The notes beneath the pieces were generated by a model. The model saw only the letters and a program-made list of their open reading frames with translations. It ran no database searches and was not told where the DNA came from. Both the position numbers and the translations under genes were made by a program. From positions 1-64,000 of the forward strand of contig JADGKB010000005.1 in NCBI GenBank assembly GCA_027604185.1: a stretch of DNA of 64,000 nucleotides. The letters run 5' to 3'. Below, one piece after another: positions 24,673 to 36,923 of the stretch; position 1 is the first letter of the stretch, and each line of letters opens with the position of its first letter. Source of the DNA: Boothiomyces macroporosus (lineage: Eukaryota; Chytridiomycota; Chytridiomycetes; Rhizophydiales; Terramycetaceae).

Positions 24673-26357
24673 ATGCTTACCATCTACCAAATCACCGTTG
24701 AATGGATCCATTTGAATACCGCAATTCCAAAACCAATGATCACTCCTATGCTACTGTTTCTTGGATTTCTGCTGTGGTATTTTTATAGAGTGGAAAAAAC
24801 ACAATTATTCCATAGAAACCAAACAGCTGAAATCAAATATAAATCACCGATAACAAAGGAAGTCAAATCGCTTCAGTTACACCAAATGATTAGCCTCACT
24901 TGTCCAAGTCTGCAGACTTATTTTTTTCCGCATCCATTCTTGATCAATGGCCATCTACAGACTTTTCATGCTTCAATATTTGCTGATTATGTATTTGAGC
25001 CAAAGGTCAAGTTTCATCGTCAAGTAGTGAATACTCCTGATGGCGGTGTGTTTTCGTTGGATTGGTCTGACCTGCCCAAAGAAAATGGAAAGAGGACTCC
25101 ATACTTGTTCATACTACATGGATTAACAGGGGGATCTCATGAAACGTATGTGCAGGATTTAGTGATTGAAGCCAAGAAATACGGATATGCTTCAATAGTG
25201 ATGAATTTCAGAGGGTGCTCTGAAACACCAGTTAAATCAGCTCAGCTATATTCCGGATCTTTTACTGGTGATGTGGAACTATCTATTCAAGAAATCAAAA
25301 AGAGAGATCCCTCTGCAGTTTTATTTGGAGTTGGGTTTTCTTTAGGTTCCAATGTAATTGTTAAATATGCTGGCAAAATGGGAGGTAATTGGTATTTGAC
25401 ATAGCCAACTGTCCGCTAATCGGAGTGGTTAGCATAGGGAATCCGTACGACTTTTTGGGTTCATTGAGAGCGTTGCATCGCACATGGCTAGGCAGATACC
25501 TCTATTCTATCAAGATGGGGCAGAACTTGGCTCGGTTATTGAACAAGTAAGTCAAATTAATACAGGCATCATCATGCATTTAAAGATTGTGAGTGGTTGG
25601 ATATGGATAAAGTGAACAAAGCTACAAACATAATGGAGTTTGACGCTGCTGCAACCTCAAAAGGGTTTGGGTACAAAACTGTTCACGAATATTACCGATT
25701 CGGATCTTGCGCAATTGATATTCCTTATATTACTGTACCTACATTGCTCCTGACTGCCTTGGACGATCCGATTTCAAATTGCGAAGTAATTCCATATTAT
25801 GAAATTGAATCTAATCCAAATGTAGTACTAGCTACTACTGGGGCAGGTGGTCATTTAGGGTGGTTCAAATTCTCTCCAGAGTTAGTTCCAACTCAGAGGT
25901 GGTTTGCTAAACCCATTTCAGAATTCATTCACTCTATTTTCGAAGCAAGATTTTCACTTGACGAGCCACTGCAAATACCTCAAGATCCATTACCAGTCGG
26001 AACACCTTGGCATTCATTGCCAGAGCAGGCAATTGAAGCTCAAAAGATTTTGTTGGGAATTAAAAGGTACCTTTTTGCTAATCAGAAACTCTATTCAATT
26101 AGAAAAGATTCAAGAATTGTCTGTACAAGATTCAATTATACAGACAAATGAACCAGTACCAGAAACGGAAAAAACGAATACAGGTGTACAGGCTGTCATT
26201 GAAAAAAAGACAGTCTCATCTCAAATCACAAAACCAAGGACCAGTAATTGTTACTAACGTAGACACGTTCTTGTACATAATGAAACTACTAAACATCAAT
26301 TCCACCACAATCATGTACTTTTTGCTCGGATTCTTGTTCAAAAAGTACCTCAAATAA
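24673..26357 (+). CDS. Alpha/beta hydrolase of the ABHD1/ABHD3 - Eht1 type
   Basis: Five exons, 535 aa; introns at 25385-25404, 25547-25565, 26067-26085 and 26244-26262. An N-terminal membrane segment (PMLLFLGFLLWYFYRV) is followed by the family core: HPFLINGHLQTFHAS, ILHGLTGGSHETYV, VMNFRGCSETP, and the nucleophile elbow GVGFSLGSN with its serine. The acid ALDDP and the histidine in GAGGHLGWF complete the triad. This family includes yeast Eht1/Eeb1 (medium-chain ester synthesis and hydrolysis) and animal ABHD1/3 phospholipases. An unusual feature is a second hydrophobic segment at the very C-terminus (TTIMYFLLGFLFKKYLK), joined by the last intron, which predicts membrane attachment at both ends. 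The exact lipid or ester substrate is not evident. Confidence 0.9.
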
Positions 26358-26442
26358 ACACAGATTTGATTTCAAGTACTAGGTTACGATCAATTTCTAC
26401 TTGCCAGTCTGATCAATGAAAATATGTTTATTGATGAATAAG

Positions 26443-26709
26443 TTAGCCCAAGCACGCTTCGCATTGGAGTTTAGTAGCGAATGACTTTGGTTTTTGTCCT
26501 TTGACAGCACATTGAGTAGAAGTAGCATGAATGTCAAAAGTATACTCGGTGCATTCGCTTCCCTTCATGTACCACACAGAAGTAGCATTGGTTGGATTGC
26601 AAAGTTGGTTTTGTGGTTGGGCATAGTAAGCAGGGACTTTGGTTGATGACCAGCAAGGCGATTCGCAAGATACCAAGGCAAAGATGGAGGCAAAGACAGT
26701 GAGTTTCAT
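26443..26709 (-). CDS. Small secreted cysteine-rich protein
   Basis: Intronless, 88 aa. A signal peptide (MKLTVFASIFALVSC) precedes a mature part of about 70 residues with Cys in CESPCW, LCNP, ECTEY, QCAV and QCEACLG, a number suited to disulphide bonds. A TATAAATA box lies at 26735-26742 on the sense strand, 26 bases before the ATG. No family is recognised. It could be a wall protein or an effector-like secreted peptide. Confidence 0.75.
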   Translation of the reverse strand: MKLTVFASIFALVSCESPCWSSTKVPAYYAQPQNQLCNPTNATSVWYMKGSECTEYTFDIHATSTQCAVKGQKPKSFATKLQCEACLG

Positions 26710-27092
26710 TTTGGATTGACGATGGATTTGCAGGTATTTATAGCTTTTTGCTATATTAAAAACTACCTTTTCCGTCTGTCCGTCACAGGATTTCCTTTTT
26801 GGCTTTCCTTTTTGGCTTTCCGGTTTCTTGGCCACAAATGAAAGTCATATTAAATTGGAACATTAAATACTCATCAAAGGAAGCTTTGTCTGAAAAGCTA
26901 GGTTTTCCTGCAAACTTGTTCAATCATGAGATTACGCACGCCAAGTGATATGCAGTCATCCTGATACATCATAAAGAGAAATTACGTGTAATTTACAACT
27001 CAAATTCCCACCACTGATTTGATTTGGAGACACAATTCACATAACCCTAACCCTTTTTTCATTCATTGGTCATTTAACTTTTTGCCACCACA
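26710..27092. other. Intergenic region
   Basis: Divergent promoter region between the small secreted protein and the TMEM97-like gene. It contains the TATAAATA box at 26735-26742 (minus strand) and no supported gene. Confidence 0.5.
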
Positions 27093-27591
27093 ATGAGAAT
27101 ATTGGACCTAGTGTACCTTGGATTCTTTGCGTCGCACATTCCAGCATCGCTATTCATTGACGGACAAGTACTATTTCCCCGCTCATTCTTTCCAGAAGCA
27201 TGTCGCATTGCATTAGAGCACTGGGTTGAAATATCCAAAGATCCATGGATGACACAATTAGTTTCAAACCAGCCAGTAGATCAGTGGTTCAAATCAATCA
27301 TTATGGGTACTCTTTGTTAATGCAGGTGAATTCATGTTTCAGCTTCCTCTATTCTTTTATTTCATTTACTCAATCCTGAATGGGATCAAGGCCACTCACC
27401 TTAAGCTCCTATACTCTGCTCATGTGTGTACAACCATGATTCCTATACTTGGGGAGTTGCTTGTGTATCAAGTGCCTGCAGAAAACAAGATCATTTTGAT
27501 GGCTGCCTATTTGCCTTACTTGATTGTCCCTTTGATCTTTATGGCTGATACTCTGTTGGAATCAAACAAACCAAAACTGAAAAAGGAATAA
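27093..27591 (+). CDS. TMEM97: TMEM97/sigma-2 receptor-like EXPERA-domain protein
   Basis: Two exons (19-nt intron at 27307-27325) give 159 aa with four membrane segments: LVYLGFFASHIPASLFID, MFQLPLFFYFIYSILNGI, LYSAHVCTTMIPILGELL and LMAAYLPYLIVPLIFMADTL. The length, the early HIP motif and the polar residues inside helices match the EXPERA family (TMEM97, EBP, TM6SF). TMEM97 is an ER/endolysosomal sterol-binding protein. A dilysine-like tail (KPKLKKE) fits ER retrieval. Its stop codon is six bases from the stop of the convergent gene that follows. Confidence 0.82.
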
Positions 27592-27597
27592 AGTATA

Positions 27598-30500
27598 TTA
27601 ACTGGTTTCTATTGACGGCACTGCCTCGTTTACAGCTTCCACTACTGGGACCGTCGAGAGCTCTTTTTCTTGTGGTGCAGCTTCCTTTACCTTTTCTTGT
27701 TGAGATTGAGTAGAAAATCGCCATTTCAGTAGCCCTTGAAGCAAATCTTTATCCGGATAGTCTTCCATATTACCCAGTATGACCGCTTCCTTCATTATAT
27801 TGATAGTGTCATGGCTTTCAACCCCAGTATGATCTGTAAATCCTTCAAGAACTTCTTTGACTTGCTTTTCACCGAGATGCTGCACCATATTGATTGCAAC
27901 ACTTCGCACTTCGCTGTCAGGGTCTCTCCATAGTTCAATTAGCAACCGCAGTATACGCTGTTGCATTTCCCTTTCTTCAAAGTGTATTATAAGCTGTGCG
28001 GCAGTAGAAGCGAAATCTGCTTTCTGTGTTAATTTCATTTACTTTTCTAAAGAGTGTGTAGCTTTCCTTTTCCATCCTATCCATTGTATCTACTACAAAC
28101 GATTTCACTAGAGGTTGAAGTTGATTGTGATTATTCAGATTATCAACCACCGCAACCATATACACCAACGCATCGATAACAACCATTCTAAATCCACGAT
28201 GCTCTTCGTCAATAAGTTTGGAAATGAATTTGAACGCTTCGCAAGTCAAATATTCAGAAAGGCCTTCTGTCAGAATATAGTACAATCCATATCCTGCCAA
28301 TACATTTTGTGATAGAATGGTCATTATTCTTAGATAGTCACTTTCAGAATCAACTTCCCCGTTCCACTGATCATTTTTGTTGTCAATCAAATCTACTTTT
28401 TCAGTCTTTCCTGATTTGACTACGTCTAAAATCGCTTCTTGCGACAAATCTCGAAGCTCTTGAATAGCAGCTATTTGTTCATCAGATATAATCGGAATAT
28501 CTGCAAATTGGTTTGCAAAGTAAAATGATTGCTCCATATCAAAATAAAGTGATTCACGAAGTTTGGCGGATACACTGCAACATACCGATATGATATTTTG
28601 CAGTCTTTCTATCCATGTTTGAACAAACTCCCCTTCTGTTCCAAACGCGACAAGCAAATTGGATAATAAACTGATTTTGATGGACATCATTCCGACATCT
28701 TTGTCTTCCTCGAGCTGCTGATCAGTTTTACCTTCTGCCTGTGGTACTATTTTTGCAATTTCTTCCAAATTACAAAGAATTTCCGAAACAATTCTTTCTG
28801 CAATCATTGGAGAAAACTTGACCAGAACTTTGAGAACCGATAATGGTCTGATTCTCTTTAAATTTTCCAACTCTTCTTCCTTTAGAGGCTGGACAGTGTT
28901 TGCAACACCATTTACAATCTTTTTCTCTACAAAATCCATTATACTTTGAGTGACTGGTTCCATTGCATTGGCAAAGAGACTTTCGCTCATTCCATATCTT
29001 TTAGTAGCATCCATTCTCTTCTGGGACCTGAAATATTTCACGTTAAACGGATCTGCATTTGGGTCAAACTCTTGAATGTCTTCATCTTTTGTAGAGGTTA
29101 TATTTACTTGAATCGCCACTTGATTCATACATGGGAGAGTTGCTAGCTCTAAAATAGAATCTCTGGCGCCTGTTACCGGAGCCAGTTTTCGTATATCTGG
29201 TATGGCAAAATCAATCAAGCTGTCTTCAAAGATAATGTCCCTTGCAGTTTCCCGAATCTACATTAACAAAACGAAACCTTATAATTACAGTCGCCCAAAA
29301 AGTAAAACAAGAACGACATTGATTCATCATTTTGCAAGTTCTTTGCAAAAATTCGGTAGATTTCAAGGGACTGCATTCTATCTTGGCAATTCTTGGACTT
29401 TAGGTATTTTTTAGCCTGCACTGCCATTGATCGGAATAGTGGATGTCGCTCACCTGCATTATTTACAAGTAATCTTCCAGCAACTCTATAAACTTTAGCC
29501 CTTGCTCCAATGTGAATAGACTCTAGTAAGGTTTGGAATGAATCCAAAACATCTTTGTACCCGTCATGTCCACCTAATAAAGAAAATTCTGCTGCCAAAT
29601 GAGCAGCAAATATTCTTTTGTCTTGGGGATGTCTGCTACTGCTTACAAGGGAACATAAGTTGTTCACAAGCATGGTAATTTGGGTGGCACTTAAATTACG
29701 CAGAAATTCAAACAAGTATACCATTGCAATCAAGTCTCCTTCAGCAAGAACTGCATTAGAAGTGATCCTATCCAGCACACCGTTAGCCATTGCTCTTGAA
29801 TTATCCAATATATTTGCTAGTCCAGCTATGCTAGCCTCCAAAACAGCCTTGTTTTCAGTGTTCAATTCACAAGATAAATTTGCCAACAGTGCACCGGCTG
29901 TTTCCTCAAAAACATCATCATGCACAATACCAAATTCGCATAATACTAAAACCATGGGTCCCTATTGTAAGAAGAAATTACATGTAGATGCGGCAGTTCA
30001 GTGTACATGTTTAGATGGTACAACACTTTTTCTCGTGAAGATGGCGGAAGTGTGTGCACCATACTTTGAACTAGCTCTTTAAATCTCTCCATTAGCTTCT
30101 TGGAGACTGTTGGCAAGTGGAAGCATTCATCTTCTTGCGGCTAATATTAATACAGTTTACCAGGTTGTACGGCATTTCGACAATCAGCTCGTCAATACTG
30201 AACGAAAGATCTGCAATGTATCTGGTGTTGACAGCCAATGTGCTGTGATCAGTTAAAATATCTTCCCATGTTATGATTGGGAGAATAGGGTTATCGTCAG
30301 GATGTGGTAGGATAGCATTGGTTCTCAGCACGATAAACGATTGCACATTTCTCCTAAACTTTGACCATAGCAGTCTAACGTTAAAATTCAAGTCTGCAAA
30401 AAGCGGCAGGAGAATCCACACAATGGTTGTAGTTTCTAGTGAATCCATAACAGATATTAAATTGATTATTGAAGCTAGAGCGTTGATTCTGAAAATTGCT

Positions 30501-33500
30501 TTTGGATGCTTCAAGAATTGCAAAAGGTATTGGGCAGTTTCAAAATACAGAGTTTTCGTGTCTGTGATCAACCCAAGCGAATAAACACTAAGTGCTAAAA
30601 TCTGTTGAATTTCATCTTGACTAAGGTGGCTAATAATAGGGTCGGCAACTGCTTCGAGGGAAGTAGGATTCTGTAAAAGCTGAATTTCATTTTTCAAAAA
30701 GTTTTCAAACTCTTCAGCATTTGAAGAACTTACCGCTCTGAATATAAGTGGATAAATTCTAGCAGCAGCATTTACCACTGCTGGATTCCTATTGCCTAGA
30801 AACGATCTTGTAATATCTCTGGTTTCCTGGAGTTTGGAAGACATTCCTTTTGGGAATACCAGCAAGAATAGTTCAAACAACCCAAGGATTGAAACTAGCA
30901 AGATTGGCGAATGCGCATTATGTAATAATTCCATACACAAGTCAAAGTATTGTTGGAAAACAGCTTCAGCTATTCCCGGTATTTTTAATCTTATGATTGC
31001 TGAAAAGATGTCTATTGCAGATAGCTGGTATGTAATGTACTTTGAAACCAAAAATTGTTGAGTGACGAATTCTAAAAGTCCTCTAATCATTTCACCAGTG
31101 CCATTTGTACCCTTGAAACAACAAATTAAGGCGGCAATGCTGGCTGGTTGTCTAACAATGGGATTCCAGCTTCCCAGACTTGGAAATAGACATTGCATGA
31201 ATCCACATATATATCTTCGTTTACCCATTGGTGTTGTAGGAATGATATCTCTTCGTGCGCCTGAATCACCTAGTGGCGGTGGAGGTATACTGAATTTTGT
31301 GTACAAGAGCGAAATCCATAGAGGATTATGTATATTGTTCAAGTCATAGTTATACTCGTCTGGTCTTGCAAGCTGATTGTCGGGGACTGAGGCAAGGTAA
31401 AATGCCCAAAACTTGTCCACTTTTGCAGGTGCAGCAATTGCATCAATCAAAGCACGGAGATCAACTTTGTTCACCGCCATTGCGGTGCTTAGCTGATCAT
31501 ACAATCGTAATTGGGCTAGCGGTGAAACTCCAGCTGAATCGCGTAGTTTTCCTAGTGGAAGTAGAATAGGCGACAAGTATGACCCTCCAAGTTCAGTCAT
31601 TTTTTCAATGATCCATTTTACACTATTATTAAAGGGTCTTACTTTGCTGGGGTGCCGTCTCCAAGAGCCAGAAAAAGCAGAGAAAGCGCTGCTGGAATGA
31701 GATTAAAACTCTTCCAGTACTCTCCAGCAGATCCAACAAAAGTGTACAGTTCTCTACGTACATGTTTGTTGCTACTGAACATCAACCCATATAAAAGTAC
31801 GAGTAACTCATCTCTCGCAGTAGCACTTAACTGCTGCAATGGAAACTTTTTTAATAGCTCCAACCCAGCTACAACAACTTTCTACATTAGCATAGTTTAC
31901 TGAATCAATATGAGGGTCCAACAAAGCTGACATGTATTTCCATAAAAAGTGCATATCGTTGGGGCTTGGATTCGTAATACCTGGAAGTAGTGCATCAACT
32001 GCTCTAATTGCATGTAATTGAACTTGCTGGTTATCATTTGAACACAATGGTACAAGTATTTGCATCAAGTACATGTCCAATTTAGTTGCTTTTCTACCCC
32101 ACACCCGAATCAACTCTAATTGCTTGAGTTTCAACGGAACTGGAATGTAATCCAGGGCATTTGCAAGTTTGTGCAGCATTATTCCACCCAGTGGAGGACT
32201 GTTTTTTGCCAGCAGGTCCATGAGCTGTGAATAAGTGCTCTGAAACGAATCGTTTTCCCATTGATAGCCAATATTGTAATACTGATCATAAGTTATACCT
32301 TTTGTGCCGTCATTTCTACTCAGTTTGGATACCAACTGTCTTGCAGCGTCGCTATCCACAGTTTCTATTCGATTGCTGATTGTCAAATAAACTGCTTTCG
32401 TCATGAAATCCGAATCCATTAATCCAGGAATAATATACTGCCATACTTGCGGTGTATGTGTTGCAAATGAAGGGCAAATGTTGATTATTGATAGCAGAGC
32501 TAGGGCTGAAGAGTACCTTATTAAAGGAGGTGAAGATTTGAAGTGGTTGGATAGCGAATAAAAGAAATCTTGTAGAGTTTCAGGTGAGGTTATTTTAGTA
32601 GCTGTAGCAACTTTTTTCTTTTCCATTGCCATGAAATACGTTTCTATAGCCCAGGAGAGCAAATCGCAAGCAGTTTCTTGTTGACTAGAGATAATTTCCA
32701 GGAATAACTGCGGATATTCATGTCGAGGTTTCTCCAGTTCTGATTCTACTTTTGTCGTATCGGTCGCGTTTTTGAATACTATATCCAGAATATCCTTGAT
32801 CATTTCTGTTTCTTTTTCGGTCTACATTACAACAATTTACCTTGTTTGGGATCAGCAGCAAAGTAGACACTATATTTGTTGATAATTCGTGGTTTTCAAC
32901 TGCGTAGATGGGTGCCAATAGGAGCATCGCGTCTATTATTACAACACGATCTGGGAATATTGGAGAAATGGATGGAATCAATCCAAGCAAGAAATACAGA
33001 TTCCAAATAGCAGCTAACCGATCTTCATGAATAAATTTTTGCTGGTTCTCATTAACCAGTTGGGCAATAGCACAGTTACAAATCCCACGAACCCTCCAGT
33101 CACTAGAATTATTGTACAGCTCTAATCCAGATATGATAGCTATTGCCATTACAGAGAATGATTGCCCCACAAGTTTAAATAGGGCATGAACGCAATCGTA
33201 ATACCCGGATTCGTTTGTTTCCAATGATGCCAGGATCCTCGATAATTCTGTCTGGTTTATAGATTTACCAAGCATGATTTCGGATAGAAAGGAAATCAGT
33301 ATAGCTGCTTCTACACGCACTTCACTGGAATAATGCCCAAGTATTGAAACTAGTTGAACTAGCAGTCTTACAGTGACAGATTCAATAGCCTCATCAAATT
33401 TTGCAGTTTCCCTCTCGTTGTTTTCTTCGTCATCTGGTTCCAGTTCCTGTTCAGCTAATTTTGCCCTCTCTCTAAGAGTGTTTGTAATCAGCTGATTGTA

Positions 33501-33647
33501 CAGATTAGGATCTATATTCCCGAGTACAGTCATGTAGAACTGTGCCACACTGTTTATCCAGTCAGAGATATGCTGGTGTGTACCTTGCGGTAAAGTAAAA
33601 GACAGCTGATGGGGGATATTTGTGTTGTTTATTGGTGGTTTGGACAT
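27598..33647 (-). CDS. Very large helical-repeat (HEAT/ARM-like) protein, 8 exons
   Basis: Eight exons join into 1,969 aa after removal of seven introns (six of 19-20 nt and one of 23 nt at 30085-30107; a 21-nt version of the latter gives an immediate stop). The whole length is made of amphipathic helix pairs of the HEAT/ARM kind, for example LLLAPIYAVENHELSTNIVSTL, LMDLLAKNSPPLGGIMLHKL and FRINALASIINLISVMDSL. There is no signal peptide, membrane helix or catalytic domain. A low-complexity acidic patch (EQELEPDDEENNERE) lies near the N-terminus. Such solenoids serve as scaffolds (coat adaptors, focadhesin/RST1-like proteins, MROH proteins). Length is near the range of focadhesin-type proteins, but I cannot confirm that from motifs. 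Confidence 0.8.
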
Positions 33648-33769
33648 GCGCGTTTTTGAAACAGAAAAACTCTTTATGAAACATGTCACAGATAAAAAGT
33701 CACACCCTCATGTGTTTTCGTTGTTAATTTTCTTTTTTGAAAATTTAGCCAGCGCTGGCACCTTGTATA

Positions 33770-34312
33770 ATGACCATTTATCCACTGCCAAATTTCACAT
33801 CTCCCACTTGTATTTATAGCTGGATCGTAGGGAAGAGTGATGAAAAGTTACAATCGATTATTAAAGGAAAATCAAAACCTGAAAGCTATCTGTTGATGGT
33901 TAAATTGATTCGCAAAAAGGCTGCGATAGCTCTCATCGCCTCATCTCAGAACGAACCGATAGGTACCTGATAGTTTATGATAGGTTTCGATGTGCCGGTG
34001 TTCAATGGGATAACCCCTTGCGACATATCAATGGATGTCTTTCTTTTAAGTGAACCGCCGCTCTTTGACGATTCGCAGCTGTCCCATGTAGATGATTTTG
34101 CTTGGCCGGCTGTCCAAGACAAGGAACAACCCAAAGCGGCTTCTCCGCTAAAGGAAGACTTTCATTTTTTCGAAGAGTATCCGGAAATGCAAGTGGATTA
34201 CTGTCCGTTGAAGCGCTGCGGAGACTATGGCTGTCTGGAATTGAAAAGAGCCAGAACTGATAGTGGGTTCGATGACCTTACAAACGTATATCCTTCTCCT
34301 CCTGATAATTAG
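33770..34312 (+). CDS. Unknown protein, two exons
   Basis: A 21-nt intron at about 33965-33985 joins two frames into 173 aa; the total is divisible by three and the junction codon is Gly. The first half is basic (KLQSIIKGKSKPESY, KLIRKK). The second is acidic and aromatic (FLLSEPPLFDDSQLSHVDDFAWP, FHFFEEYPEMQVDYCPLKRC). The acidic/hydrophobic second half could act as a transcriptional activation region, but that is a guess. It starts 122 bases from the divergent HEAT gene and probably shares its promoter. Confidence 0.55.
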
Positions 34313-34355
34313 TTTTATGTAAAAAGTTAATAGAAAATTGTAATGTTAAACAGTT

Positions 34356-34460
34356 GGTTTCCATTTCTGTATCCTGTACTGCTTGTGTTGTGTGGTTTCC
34401 ATTTCTGTATCTTGTACTGCTTGTGTTGTGTGGTTTCCGTTTCTGTATCTTGTACTGCTT
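34356..34460. repeat. 38-bp tandem repeat, about 2.8 copies
   Basis: The unit begins GGTTTCCATTTCTGTATC and ends GTGTTGTGT. Two full copies and a partial third differ at only two positions. It lies just downstream of the stop at 34312, so it may be in the 3' UTR of that gene. It has no strong hairpin. Confidence 0.9.
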
Positions 34461-34633
34461 AAGCAGGGTAAAACAAAAAAGTTTACACCGCATATCCGCA
34501 CAGTAACTGCCGGTTGTTAGATCTAATTAAGCCGTTTTCCTGATTTGTTCCTTCCACTGTTGGTGGCTTCAACGCACCCTTGTACGACTTTTTTCATCAA
34601 TCGAGTTGCTGCAAATCCCTCAAACAGCAACGA

Positions 34634-34956
34634 ATGCTATTGGAACAATGGGGATCTTCAAACACTGGACTCAACCAAGAATTTTCTCTAGGGAACAATG
34701 GGCAGGAAATTAATAAATTCATTTTCCAAGATATACATGAATTACATTATCGCATGAATCCGCTAGAGTAGGATATATTAACAGCAATGGTTCTAGTGAT
34801 CCAACAACAGCGATTCAATTCGAATTTTTCCAACTTTATGGCAAATCACGTGACTATGATTGGGTGGAAATATTACTTTTCATTACTCATGGAACGCCAA
34901 GTAACTACCTTACAGTGGGATTCAAGAAATACAGGATGGTCACGGGTGGAGATTGA
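34634..34956 (+). CDS. Possible small gene, unknown
   Basis: Two frames can be joined by a 17-nt GT...AG segment (34768-34784, ending ATTAACAG) to give 101 aa. The second half (YGKSRDYDWVEILLFITHG, NYLTVGFKKYRMV) reads like a folded protein. The intron would be the shortest in the window and the ATG is internal to a longer open frame, so the model is weak. Confidence 0.28.
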
Positions 34957-35093
34957 ATTCACACTAACGAGCAATACAAGGCAAGTTGACTGGTACATTT
35001 AGCCCAAATTTTCATCAATATACAAATCCACTTGAACCAGAGTGGCTGGGCAAAAAAGTTGTATAAAAAGGAGACAAAGAAACGGAATTCAGG

Positions 35094-35728
35094 ATGAAGA
35101 GTGCGATCGAAGTCAGAAAGGAAAAGGCAGATGAAATCCACAGTGGGGTAATCAACAAGGGTCTCGAAGCTGCTGCGATTTGGGGTGCTGGTGGTCTCGC
35201 TGGCCATTTCCTTGCCAACAGATACGTTCCAGCTTACGCAAGAGGATACAGAGCATACAAAGTACTTTATTCTTTTACATAGCTATTCGTTCTATGCATG
35301 ATACCAACCGCGGCTTTCTTTACAGTTACAGATGTGGAAGCAAAGAATGCAGACAGACGATTCGCCCAAGAATTCTCTGTTACAAAATCAGATGAATTAC
35401 AAGCAGTAAAGAAGTCAATGTCTGCTGAAGACTGGAAGAAAAAGTTTTGGGAAAACAAAAACTCTATTGTTGGTAATTGCATCTTATTTTAGGATATACA
35501 TGGCTCGGGTTGATGTCTGGGAGCTTATTCTATAACTTCAGACAGAAGGATATTAACTTTACACAAAAGTTGATCAACTCTCGTTTAATTGCCCAGTCGG
35601 GTGCCTTGCTTGGGATTGCAGCTCTAGGTATTATGGCGATCAATATGCCTAAAGAGGAAACTGTTGTTGTGGACAAGTACTATGAAAGAATAGTCAATCC
35701 AGAAGGAAATGCGGAAGTGAAACATTAA
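35094..35728 (+). CDS. RCF2: Rcf2-like mitochondrial HIG1-domain protein
   Basis: Three exons (introns at about 35261-35281 and 35475-35494) give 197 aa. The N-terminal half has two hydrophobic segments (LEAAAIWGAGGLAGHFLAN and LFVLCMIPTAAFFTV). The C-terminal half carries a HIG1-type pair (WLGLMSGSLFYNF, and INSRLIAQSGALLGIAALGIMAINM with the R/Q pattern of the family). This is the layout of yeast Rcf2, a mitochondrial inner-membrane factor that supports cytochrome c oxidase and its association with complex III. No typical presequence is seen, as in yeast Rcf2. The final 25 residues are charged. Family assignment is from layout and the HIG1 segment. Confidence 0.65.
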
Positions 35729-35944
35729 TAAAATCATTGGAATAAAAAGACCTCGTACGTTGAATTACTAGTAAAACACAATATTTGAGGATTACAGTCC
35801 CGTCTGTAGAACGAATGGTAAAACTCAAAGCATCCATGCGCGTAGCAGTTACTAGTATTAAAATCATAGCAACTGCAAGACAATCATCATCCTTGATATG
35901 TGGCAAAAAGTCACGCTCCAAAGTTTTCAAAAAAAGCAATCAGA

Positions 35945-36923
35945 ATGACAGTGGATATCTCCCTCATTCTAGCCATATTCCTCACCGCATTCGTAATCTT
36001 GTATAGTCTACTATATACTTACTCTTCATATCCCCGCAAACCGACTGTAAACGAGCTGCAGTACTACAGCACGAAAACAAAGAAAAAGGAACAGTTTCCA
36101 AGTTTATCAGGACCGAGCTCTGTCAACTTGTCCATCATCGTGCCTGCGTACAATGAAATTGATCGTTTGGAAATCATGATGGATGAAACATTAGAGTATT
36201 TGAAGAACAGTGATTACAGTTATGAAATAATTATTGTGGATGACGGAAGTAAGGATAACACTAGTGAGCTGGGGTTGAAGATTGCCAAGAAGCACTCAAA
36301 GAATGGAGAGATTAGGGTAATGACGCTGGAAAGAAACAGAGGCAAGGGGTAATTTTTGTTTTAGTTAGTGGTGCTGTTATACAAGGAATGGCTGTATCAA
36401 GAGGAGAATATTTATTGATGGTTGATGCTGATGGTGCGACAAAGTTCTCTGACCTTGATAAATTGATGGAAGGAATTGAACAAATCGGCAAAAACGGATA
36501 TGGAATCGCTGTTGGATCAAGGGCTCATATGGTAAACACAGAAGCAGTAGTCAAAGTAATATTTACTAATATCAGCGGTCTGCTTTTAGAAACTTTTTGA
36601 TGCGTGGGTTTCATTTACTGGTTTACATCCTTGGAATTAAACATATCAAAGATACTCAATGCGGGTTCAAATTGTTTACCAGGAAAGCAGCCAAAAAGAT
36701 TGTTGCTAATATGCATGTTGAGGGGTGGATATTTGATATAGAGATGCTGATTATTGCTGATAGGAACCGCATTCCTGTTATTGAAATACCTGTAACATGG
36801 CATGAGGTAGATGGCACTAAAATGAACCTGTTGCGGGATTCTGTACAGATGCTTGTTCATTTGCTCATGATTAGACTCAACTACCTGTTCCGGATCTGGA
36901 ATGATAGTAAAAATATATTATAA
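35945..36923 (+). CDS. ALG5: Dolichyl-phosphate beta-glucosyltransferase (Alg5)
   Basis: Three exons, 312 aa; introns of 20 nt, one inside the conserved NRGKGGAV block and one before [11 protein letters not shown]. An N-terminal anchor ([19 protein letters not shown]) precedes a GT2 catalytic domain: [41 protein letters not shown] with the DxD motif, and [14 protein letters not shown], all typical of Alg5. The enzyme transfers glucose from UDP-glucose to dolichyl phosphate on the cytosolic side of the ER. This gives the donor for the three terminal glucoses of the N-glycan precursor. Length and motif order match the family closely. Confidence 0.95.
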
